Below, one piece after another: positions 54,599 through 61,804 of a stretch of DNA of 64,000 bases; the first letter of the stretch is position 1, and each line of letters begins with the position of its first letter. The position numbers and the translations under genes were made by a program. Source of the DNA: Streptomyces sp. NBC_01262 (GTDB taxonomy: Bacteria > Actinomycetota > Actinomycetes > Streptomycetales > Streptomycetaceae); NCBI RefSeq assembly GCF_036226365.1, contig NZ_CP108462.1:3452501-3516500 (forward strand), given 5' to 3'. The notes beneath the pieces were generated by a model that saw only the letters and a program-made list of their open reading frames with translations, was not told where the DNA came from and did no database searches.

Positions 54599-55792
54599 AT
54601 GTCCAGCGCATCGAACGTACAGTCGCCCGTCAAGAAGGACAGAAAGAGGCGGGGCGGGCTCTCCCGCCTGCTCTTCGTCGTCATCTGCCTCGGCCTCGGG
54701 ATCGGGATGGCCCGCACCGGGGTCCAGCTGGGCGGCCCTGGGGCCATCCTGGTCGCCTGGCTGGGAGTGCTGCTGGGGATACAGCTGCACGTGCTGCTGT
54801 CGCTGGCGGCGAGCCGCTGGGCGGGAATGGGCCTGGTGTCGATGTCCGTCGGGACCGGCAGGTGGCTGGGGTCGAAGCGGGTCGCAGGACGGCTGCTGGT
54901 GTTCCGGCCGCTGCCGATCGTGCCGTTCGTCACGTGCATGGTGCTGGTGCGTCCGCGGGACGGCCAGGGGCGGAAGCTGCGGCTGTGGACGACGGTGGCG
55001 GGCGTTCTGGGTGTCGAGGCGGCGGTGGCTGTGCTGCTGGCGCACAGCGCGGTCCCGTCGCTGGGTTACGGCGTTGGGCTGCTGCTCATCATGACGCTGG
55101 TCCTGCGGCCCGGCAGGGTGCTGTCGGTGTTCTGGACCCTGTTCCGGTTGCCGTTCGGCGATCAGGAACAGCGGCTGGAGGAAAGCAGCTACGCCCCCGC
55201 GGCGCTGGAGGCCACGCGGGAGTTGCTGGCGGGACGCATCGGCGCGGCCCGTGAGGCGCTCGGGCCGCCGGACGGGACCCAGCGCTGGCTCGGTGCCTCC
55301 TGCTCCCTCGCACTGGCCGAAGGGCGGTTCGCGGAGGCGGCCGAGCAGGCGAACGAGCTGTACGAGCGGTCGGCGGAGCCCCTTAACAAGGCCTGGGCAC
55401 TCTCGGTGTACGCGGGCGCGATGGCCGACGGCGTCGCGGCGGGGCACTGGCAGCCGCATGAGGCGCTGCCGCAGTTCGCGCGGACGATGCAGGAGATCCG
55501 GGACACTCAGCCGCTGCTGGTGCGGGTGACCGACCTGGGGGCCGTCGAGTCGCTGCTGAAGCAGTCGCCGGCGCAGGCGGCCAAGCAGGCCGCTCGCGCC
55601 GCCGGGATGGCGCCGGACGCGATGTCGCGGGCGCGGGCGCTGTGCACGCGGGCGGTGGCGCTGGCGTATCTGGGGGAGACGGCGAAGGCGCGGGAGGTGC
55701 TGGCGAAAGCCGACACCACCGCGCCCGGGCTGGACCGGGTCGCGGTGGTGGGGCGGCTGCTGGACCGGACGACGGTCGTTACTTCTCCGTGA
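54599..55792 (+). CDS. membrane protein: degenerate M50-like domain plus helical repeats
   Basis: 397 aa (ATG 54599; 54587 possible). Residues about 22-165 contain four to five hydrophobic segments whose pattern follows site-2 protease-like M50 proteins: GIQLHVLLSLAASRWAGMGLVSMSVGTGRWL stands where M50 members have HExxH...G..v...iG.Gp, and FRPLPIVPFV where they have PlgGyv. The HExxH zinc site is gone (QLHVL). Residues about 200-390 are alpha-helical repeats resembling TPR (AALEATRELLAGRIGAAREAL, AEAAEQANELYERS). A regulator or scaffold is likelier than a protease. The 3' end overlaps the next gene, which runs in the opposite direction, by 14 bp. Confidence 0.7.
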   Translation: MSSASNVQSPVKKDRKRRGGLSRLLFVVICLGLGIGMARTGVQLGGPGAILVAWLGVLLGIQLHVLLSLAASRWAGMGLVSMSVGTGRWLGSKRVAGRLLVFRPLPIVPFVTCMVLVRPRDGQGRKLRLWTTVAGVLGVEAAVAVLLAHSAVPSLGYGVGLLLIMTLVLRPGRVLSVFWTLFRLPFGDQEQRLEESSYAPAALEATRELLAGRIGAAREALGPPDGTQRWLGASCSLALAEGRFAEAAEQANELYERSAEPLNKAWALSVYAGAMADGVAAGHWQPHEALPQFARTMQEIRDTQPLLVRVTDLGAVESLLKQSPAQAAKQAARAAGMAPDAMSRARALCTRAVALAYLGETAKAREVLAKADTTAPGLDRVAVVGRLLDRTTVVTSP

Positions 55793-57500
55793 AGCCGATG
55801 TCCTGGAAGCGCGGGGTCGCGAAGCCGAAGGCTCCGGCGTTGGCGACGGAGGGGCGCAGGGCGACGAGCTGGGGGCGCTGGTAGAGGGGGATGGAGGCGG
55901 CGGCGGCCCAGATGCGGGCGTCGGCGCGGGCGGTGAGGTCGCGGGCCGCGGAGGGGTCGAGTTCGGCGGCGGCCTGGTCGAGGAGCTGGTCGATCCGGTC
56001 GGTGCCGACGCGGGTGTAGTTCTGCTCGACGGTGAGGGTGCCGTCGGCGGCGGGCTCGGGCTTGGCGAAGATCGGGCGGGCGTCGGTGGCCGGGTAGGCG
56101 GTGCCGGGCCAGGAGTACAGGGCCAGGTCGAAGTCGCCGGAGGCCACGTGGTCGCGGAAGAAGCTGTCGTCGGCGACCCGGGTGATCTCGGTGCGCACGC
56201 CGATGCGGGCGAGCATGCGGGCGATGCGCGCGCCGACCCGGTCGAGGGTGGCCGAGGACTCCGGCAGGAGGAAGCGCAGGGTGAGGACCTTGCCGGTCCT
56301 GACGCTGTGCAGGGCGGGCCCGGCGGCGTTCGCCCCTTCCCCGGCCGGCTGCATCTTGGCCGGCTTCCAGCCGGCGTCGGCCAGCAGCGCCTGCGCGGAC
56401 GAGGCGCTCACGGAGCCGAGGGCCGAGCTGTGGTCGGCGTAACCTTCCTGCGACGCGAGCAGCAGGTGGTTGCCCAGCGGCTTCGCGGGCAGGCCGAGCG
56501 GCTTCAGGACGGCGTCCGCGATGGCCTGGCGGTCGATCGCGCGGGCCACGGCGTGGCGTACGCGCTCATCGGCGAGCGCGCCGGAGGAGCCGTTGAGGGC
56601 GAGCTGGGACCAGGCGGCCTCGGCCGTCTTGCGCAGGACGAGTTTCTTGGCCTTTTCCTGCTTGCGCAGGGCGGCGTAGGACGTGGGCTCGAAGGCGGCC
56701 ACGTCCAGCGTCCCGGCCGCCAGCGCGGCGGGGCGCTTCGCGCGCGGCACGGCGGCCAGGACGAGCGAGTCGAGCTTGGCCCGGTCGCCCCACCAGGCGC
56801 GGTTGCGCATCAGGGTGACGGTGCCGGCCTTCGCCGAGACGACGCCGACGGAGAAGGGCCCGGCCGAGACGGGCAGGCCGTGGCGGGCGCCCTCGTTGAA
56901 GGCGGTCGCCGTGCCGGTGACCGAGGCCGGGTAGAGGGGGGAGAAGAGCGACTGCCAGTCGGCGTACGGGCGGGCGAAGGTGACCCGGACCTCGCGGGCG
57001 TCCTTGCCGGGCCTGACCGAGGCGATCCGGTCGTAGCCCGCGTTGCGCGCGGTCCAGTAGGCGTCGTCCTTGCCGCGCAGCGCCTTCCACTGGGCGGTGA
57101 AGTCCGCGGCGGTGACGGCGCGGCCGTCCGACCACCGGGCCTTCGGATTGAGCCGGTACGCCACGACCTGCTTCGGCGTGGTGTCCACCACCTGCGCCGA
57201 CTCCAGGTAGTCCGCGTCCCGCTGCGGGCGGCCCCTGCCGTCCAGCCGGAACAGCACCGGCAGCACGGCGCCGGTGACCAGCGCCGTGGTGTCGTCGGCC
57301 GCCGCCTGGAACGCGTTCAGCGTCGCCGGCACGGAGTCCACCGCCCAGCGCAGCGTCCCCCCGTCCCGTACGGCGTCGCGCGGGGCGGCGGCGATGTCGG
57401 TGCCGGCGGCGGAGTCGTCCGAGCCGGACGAGCAGCCGGCGACCGCGAGGGCCAGTGCCGCGGTGAGCGCGGTGCCGGTGAGAGTGACGCTGCGGGCCAT
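55779..57500 (-). CDS. orphan peptide-binding lipoprotein, SBP family 5
   Basis: 573 aa. Lipobox Cys23 (GTALTAALALAVAGC), then a family 5 domain with ARWSDGRAVTAADFTAQWKAL, LFSPLYPASVTGTATAFNEG, and C-terminus NAGAFGFATPRFQDIGFTEK. It shares these segments with the operon B binding protein (39943-41637) but has no permease or ATPase genes beside it. It may deliver ligand to the operon B transporter or act as a sensor. ATG 57500. Its last 14 bp overlap the M50-like gene. Confidence 0.9.
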   Translation of the reverse strand: MARSVTLTGTALTAALALAVAGCSSGSDDSAAGTDIAAAPRDAVRDGGTLRWAVDSVPATLNAFQAAADDTTALVTGAVLPVLFRLDGRGRPQRDADYLESAQVVDTTPKQVVAYRLNPKARWSDGRAVTAADFTAQWKALRGKDDAYWTARNAGYDRIASVRPGKDAREVRVTFARPYADWQSLFSPLYPASVTGTATAFNEGARHGLPVSAGPFSVGVVSAKAGTVTLMRNRAWWGDRAKLDSLVLAAVPRAKRPAALAAGTLDVAAFEPTSYAALRKQEKAKKLVLRKTAEAAWSQLALNGSSGALADERVRHAVARAIDRQAIADAVLKPLGLPAKPLGNHLLLASQEGYADHSSALGSVSASSAQALLADAGWKPAKMQPAGEGANAAGPALHSVRTGKVLTLRFLLPESSATLDRVGARIARMLARIGVRTEITRVADDSFFRDHVASGDFDLALYSWPGTAYPATDARPIFAKPEPAADGTLTVEQNYTRVGTDRIDQLLDQAAAELDPSAARDLTARADARIWAAAASIPLYQRPQLVALRPSVANAGAFGFATPRFQDIGFTEK

Positions 57501-57776
57501 GGGTCCGTACCTCCGCGAGCGGGGCCATGATCACTTGCGGTATTTGCCGCTTATCGCACCTACTGAAAGGGACCGCGTGCGCGCCGGGCGTCCGACACGG
57601 CGCGCGCGGGGCGCGTTCCCACCCGGGCGGCCCAACGGCCGCGGGCGTTCAAGGGCGCCGTCGGCGCCTCCGTGGGAGAATCGGTGCAGATCTCTTCCCA
57701 AGCGCGACTGTGACGCGCGACACTCTCCTGGCGTTAGCGTCGCGCACCCGCAAAGAGGCGGAGGTGAGGACAAGCC

Positions 57777-58067
57777 ATGTCCCTGCAGGACGATCTGTCA
57801 ACGGTTCAGCGCCGGCTCGACGACCTCAGTAGGGCCGTTTCGCAGCTGGAGCAACATGTCGGCGGCAACAGCGTCGACATGCGGCGCGTACGCGCCGACA
57901 CGGACCATCTGCGCGAGGATCTCGCGCTGCTGCGGCAGAGCGCGCCGCAGAGCGGCGCGAAACCCCGCCCCGAGATGGTGACCATCCCGGACACGCCGTA
58001 CGACCGCACGCTGTGGTCGGGCGCGGAGGACGAGGGGCTGGGATCGCCCTACGGGCACGCCCCGTAG
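57777..58067 (+). CDS. small coiled-coil protein, 96 aa
   Basis: N-terminal two thirds are a predicted coiled coil (LQDDLSTVQRRLDDLSRAVSQLEQHV and DMRRVRADTDHLREDLALLRQS); the C-terminus is polar with IPDTPYDRTLWSGAEDEG. ATG 57777 follows GGAGGTGAGG. It sits 74 nt upstream of the succinate dehydrogenase operon on the same strand. Function unknown; conserved location before sdh in streptomycetes is my recollection. Confidence 0.78.
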   Translation: MSLQDDLSTVQRRLDDLSRAVSQLEQHVGGNSVDMRRVRADTDHLREDLALLRQSAPQSGAKPRPEMVTIPDTPYDRTLWSGAEDEGLGSPYGHAP

Positions 58068-58141
58068 GCACGGGGCCCGTAGGCACGGGACGTACGACGC
58101 GCAGACACCCCCATCCGCGCTCCCCTTCCCAGGAGTGATCC

Positions 58142-58966
58142 TTGGCCACCGGAACGACGACCGGAACGACAGGCAAGAACGGTGTACTGACGAGCGGCCG
58201 GGCGGCGATCGCCGCCCGGCACCTGCGTACCGACCGATGGTGGGTGTCGCCGCTCGTCACCGCACTGGGGCTGACGGCGTTCGTCGCGTACTCGACGTGG
58301 CGGGCCTTCGCGAACGCCGACTACTACAGCGAGCCGTATGTCTCGCCCTTCTACTCCCCCTGCCTCGGCGCAAACTGCGTGGACATGCCGCTGGGCGCGA
58401 GATGGCCGCTGTTCGGGGACTGGTGGGGGCTCTCCCCCGCCCTGCTGGTGCTGATCTTCCCGCTGGGCTTCCGGCTGACCTGCTACTACTACCGCAAGGC
58501 GTACTACCGGGGCTTCTGGCGCTCGCCGCCGGCCTGCGCGGTGGCCGAGCCGCACGCCAGGTACACCGGGGAGACCCGCTTCCCGCTGATCGTGCAGAAC
58601 ATCCACCGGTACTTCTTCTACTTCGCGATCCCGGTCGCCGGGATCCTGACCTATGACGTCGTGCTGGCCTTCCGGGACACGCACGGCCAGTGGGGGCACG
58701 CGGGGCTCGGCACGCTGATCCTGCTGGCCAACATCGTCCTGATCTGGGCGTACACCTTCTCCTGCCACTCCTGCCGGCACATCGTGGGCGGCCGGCTGAA
58801 GCACTTCTCCCAGCACCCGGTGCGCTACCGGCTCTGGGGGTGGGTCGGGAAGCTCAACGCACGCCACATGCAGCTCGCGTGGGCTTCGCTGATCAGCGTG
58901 GCGGTGGCGGACTTCTACGTGTTCCTTGTCGCGAGCGGCGCATTCCACGATCCGCGTTTCTTCTAG
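58142..58966 (+). CDS. sdhC: succinate dehydrogenase membrane anchor (Sdh1 type)
   Basis: 274 aa with about five membrane helices (WWVSPLVTALGLTAFVAY; LSPALLVLIFPLGF; YFFYFAIPVAGILTY; GLGTLILLANIVLIWAYTF; QLAWASLISVAVADFYVF). Candidate haem/quinone ligands include His in NIHRYFFY and in SCHSCRHIVGG. It replaces the usual SdhC/SdhD pair, as in mycobacterial Sdh1 (Rv0249c has a similar length). TTG start with AGGAGTG upstream. SdhA follows 17 nt later. Role: anchors the flavoprotein/Fe-S subunits and passes electrons to menaquinone. Confidence 0.88.
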   Translation: MATGTTTGTTGKNGVLTSGRAAIAARHLRTDRWWVSPLVTALGLTAFVAYSTWRAFANADYYSEPYVSPFYSPCLGANCVDMPLGARWPLFGDWWGLSPALLVLIFPLGFRLTCYYYRKAYYRGFWRSPPACAVAEPHARYTGETRFPLIVQNIHRYFFYFAIPVAGILTYDVVLAFRDTHGQWGHAGLGTLILLANIVLIWAYTFSCHSCRHIVGGRLKHFSQHPVRYRLWGWVGKLNARHMQLAWASLISVAVADFYVFLVASGAFHDPRFF

Positions 58967-58983
58967 GAGAGGTGCCTTCTGAC

Positions 58984-60891
58984 ATGACGCAGGTCGAGCG
59001 TCACACGTACGACGTCGTGGTGATCGGCGCGGGCGGCGCCGGGCTGCGCGCCGCGATCGCGGCCCGGGAACAGGGTCTGCGGACCGCCGTCATCTGCAAG
59101 TCGCTGTTCGGCAAGGCGCACACCGTGATGGCCGAGGGCGGCATCGCGGCCAGCATGGGCAACGCCAATCCGCACGACAACTGGCAGGTCCACTTCCGGG
59201 ACACCATGCGCGGGGGGAAGTTCCTCAATCAGTGGCGGATGGCCGAGCTGCATGCGCAGGAAGCGCCGGACCGGGTGTGGGAGCTGGAGACCTGGGGCGC
59301 CCTGTTCGACCGGACGAAGGACGGCCGGATCTCGCAGCGCAACTTCGGCGGCCACGAGTATCCGCGTCTTGCGCATGTCGGGGACCGGACCGGCCTGGAG
59401 CTGATCCGTACGCTCCAGCAGAAGATCGTCTCGCTCCAGCAGGAGGACTTCAAGGAGCACGGGGACTACGAGGCCCGGCTGAAGGTCTTCCAGGAGTGCA
59501 CGGTCACCAGGGTGCTGAAAGAGGGCCCCCGGGTGAGCGGGGTCTTCGGCTACGTACGCGAGAGCGGGCGCTTCTTCGTCATGGAGGCGCCCGCCGTGGT
59601 GCTGGCCACCGGCGGGATCGGCAAGTCCTTCAAGGTGACCTCGAACTCCTGGGAGTACACCGGGGACGGGCACGCGCTGGCGCTGCTGGCGGGGGCGCCG
59701 CTGATCAACATGGAGTTCGTGCAGTTCCACCCCACCGGGATGGTCTGGCCGCCGTCGGTGAAGGGGATCCTGGTCACCGAGTCGGTGCGGGGCGACGGCG
59801 GCGTGCTGCGCAACAGCGACGGCAAGCGGTTCATGTTCGACTACATCCCGGACGTCTTCAAGGAGAAGTACGCGCAGAGCGAGGACGAGGCCGACGGCTG
59901 GTACGCCGACCCCGAGCACCACCGCCGCCCGCCCGAGCTGCTCCCCCGCGACGAGGTCGCCCGCGCCATCAACTCCGAGGTCAAGGCGGGCCGCGGCTCC
60001 CCGCACGGCGGTGTCTTCCTCGATGTGTCGACCCGCCTGTCGGCGGAGGAGATCAAACGGCGGCTGCCCTCCATGCACCACCAGTTCAAGGAGCTCGCGG
60101 ACGTCGACATCACCGCCGAGCCCATGGAGGTCGGCCCCACCTGCCACTACGTCATGGGCGGTGTCGACGTCGACCCCGACACCGCAGCCGCCACCGGCGT
60201 CCCCGGGCTCTTCGCCGCCGGCGAGGTCGCCGGCGGCATGCACGGCTCCAACCGCCTCGGCGGCAACTCCCTGTCCGACCTGCTGGTCTTCGGCCGCCGG
60301 GCCGGGCTGCACGCCGCCCAGTACGCCGCCGGGCTGGACGGCGCACGCCCCGCGATCGACGAGGAGCAGATCGACGACGCCGCAGCCGAGGCCCTGCGCC
60401 CCTTCAGCGCCGAGGCGCCCGAGGGTCCGACGGAGAACCCGTACGGCCTCCACCAGGAGCTCCAGCAGACCATGAACGACCTCGTCGGCATCATCAGGCG
60501 GGCCGACGAGATGCAGGAGGCCCTGGACCGCCTCGCCACCCTGCGCGTACGCGCCCGCCGGGCCGGCGTCGAGGGCCACCGCCAGTTCAACCCCGGCTGG
60601 CACCTCTCCCTCGACCTGCGCAACATGCTCCTGGTCAGCGAGTGCGTCGCCCGCGCCGCGCTGCTGCGTACGGAATCGCGCGGCGGCCACACCCGCGACG
60701 ACTACCCCGAGATGGACCGCGACTGGCGCAAGCTCAACCTGGTCTGCGCGCTCGCCGAACCCTCGGAGGACCTGCTCGGCCAGATCTCCGCCACCCGCCG
60801 CGACATGCCGCCCATCCGCGGCGATCTGCTCGCCCTCTTCGACCAGGACGAGCTGCTCAAGTACCTGACCGACGAGGAGCTGGACCGTTGA
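58984..60891 (+). CDS. sdhA: succinate dehydrogenase flavoprotein subunit
   Basis: 635 aa. FAD-binding VVVIGAGGAGLRAAIAA; covalent-FAD His context KSLFGKAHTVMAEGGIAA; substrate/catalytic region NMEFVQFHPTGMV, then VTESVRGDGGVL; active-site GSNRLGGNSLSDLLVFGRRAG. Complex II oxidises succinate to fumarate in the TCA cycle and respiratory chain. ATG 58984 after AGGAGAGG. The stop overlaps the sdhB start (TTGA). Longer than SdhA of the classical four-subunit type, matching the Sdh1 group. Confidence 0.96.
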   Translation: MTQVERHTYDVVVIGAGGAGLRAAIAAREQGLRTAVICKSLFGKAHTVMAEGGIAASMGNANPHDNWQVHFRDTMRGGKFLNQWRMAELHAQEAPDRVWELETWGALFDRTKDGRISQRNFGGHEYPRLAHVGDRTGLELIRTLQQKIVSLQQEDFKEHGDYEARLKVFQECTVTRVLKEGPRVSGVFGYVRESGRFFVMEAPAVVLATGGIGKSFKVTSNSWEYTGDGHALALLAGAPLINMEFVQFHPTGMVWPPSVKGILVTESVRGDGGVLRNSDGKRFMFDYIPDVFKEKYAQSEDEADGWYADPEHHRRPPELLPRDEVARAINSEVKAGRGSPHGGVFLDVSTRLSAEEIKRRLPSMHHQFKELADVDITAEPMEVGPTCHYVMGGVDVDPDTAAATGVPGLFAAGEVAGGMHGSNRLGGNSLSDLLVFGRRAGLHAAQYAAGLDGARPAIDEEQIDDAAAEALRPFSAEAPEGPTENPYGLHQELQQTMNDLVGIIRRADEMQEALDRLATLRVRARRAGVEGHRQFNPGWHLSLDLRNMLLVSECVARAALLRTESRGGHTRDDYPEMDRDWRKLNLVCALAEPSEDLLGQISATRRDMPPIRGDLLALFDQDELLKYLTDEELDR

Positions 60892-61655
60892 GCACGTACA
60901 AAGCGCACTTCAGGGTCTGGCGGGGCGACGCCGAGGGCGGCGAGCTCCAGGACTACGACGTCGAGGTGCACGACGGCGAGGTCGTCCTCGACATCATCCA
61001 CCGGCTCCAGGCCACCCAGGCCAACGACCTCGCCGTGCGCTGGAACTGCAAGGCCGGCAAGTGCGGCTCCTGCAGCGCGGAGGTGAACGGCCGGCCCCGG
61101 CTGATGTGCATGACGCGCATGTCGGTCTTCGGCGAGGAGGAGACCATCACGGTGACGCCGATGCGGGCGTTCCCCGTCGTGCGGGACCTCGTGACCGACG
61201 TGTCCTTCAACTACGCCAAGGCGCGCGAGGTGCCGTCGTTCGTACCGCCTGCCGGGCTCGCCCCGGGCGAGTACCGGATGGCCCAGGCCGATGTGGACCG
61301 CTCGCAGGAGTTCCGCAAGTGCATCGAGTGCTTCCTGTGCCAGGACACCTGCCACGTGGTGCGCGACCACGAGGAGAACAAGGCGGCCTTCGCCGGGCCC
61401 CGCTTCCTGATGCGGATCGCCGAGCTGGACATGCACCCGCTGGACGCGGCGGAGGAGGCCGGGCTGGACCGCAAGGCGTCGGCCCAGGACGAGCACGGGC
61501 TGGGGTACTGCAACATCACCAAGTGCTGCACCGAGGTCTGCCCTGAGCAGATCAAGATCACGGACAACGCGCTGATCCCGCTCAAGGAGCGGGCGGTCGA
61601 CCGCAAGTACGATCCGCTGGTGTGGCTGGGGAACGTGATCCGCCGCCGGCCCTAG
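60888..61655 (+). CDS. sdhB: succinate dehydrogenase iron-sulfur subunit
   Basis: 255 aa from TTG 60888, coupled to sdhA. [2Fe-2S] motif CKAGKCGSCSAEVNGRPRLMC; [4Fe-4S]/[3Fe-4S] motifs CIECFLCQDTCHVV and CNITKCCTEVCPE. Passes electrons from the flavin to the membrane anchor. Followed at once by a dispersed extragenic repeat and then by the oppositely oriented regulator gene. Confidence 0.96.
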   Translation: MSTYKAHFRVWRGDAEGGELQDYDVEVHDGEVVLDIIHRLQATQANDLAVRWNCKAGKCGSCSAEVNGRPRLMCMTRMSVFGEEETITVTPMRAFPVVRDLVTDVSFNYAKAREVPSFVPPAGLAPGEYRMAQADVDRSQEFRKCIECFLCQDTCHVVRDHEENKAAFAGPRFLMRIAELDMHPLDAAEEAGLDRKASAQDEHGLGYCNITKCCTEVCPEQIKITDNALIPLKERAVDRKYDPLVWLGNVIRRRP

Positions 61656-61682
61656 GGGCGCGGGGAACTGCGCGAGCAACCG
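61655..61682. repeat. dispersed Streptomyces extragenic repeat
   Basis: GGGGCGCGGGGAACTGCGCG (61655-61674) plus AGCAACC, directly after the sdhB stop. Variants of this element occur at many intergenic sites in Streptomyces genomes (recognised from memory). No gene lies in 61656-61804. Confidence 0.6.
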
Positions 61683-61804
61683 GCCACGAGCGGTCAGCCG
61701 CCGACACATTCCAGCGGGGCACCGGCCGGGGCGGGCCCGTGCGCCGGGTGCGGGCCGGTTGGGCCCACCCGTCCCGCCCTGCGGGACGACTGCCCCCAAC
61801 CGTT

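Noticed and set aside
58963..60690. 575-residue frame antisense to sdhA
   Set aside because: Shadow of sdhA; no ribosome site, no motif.
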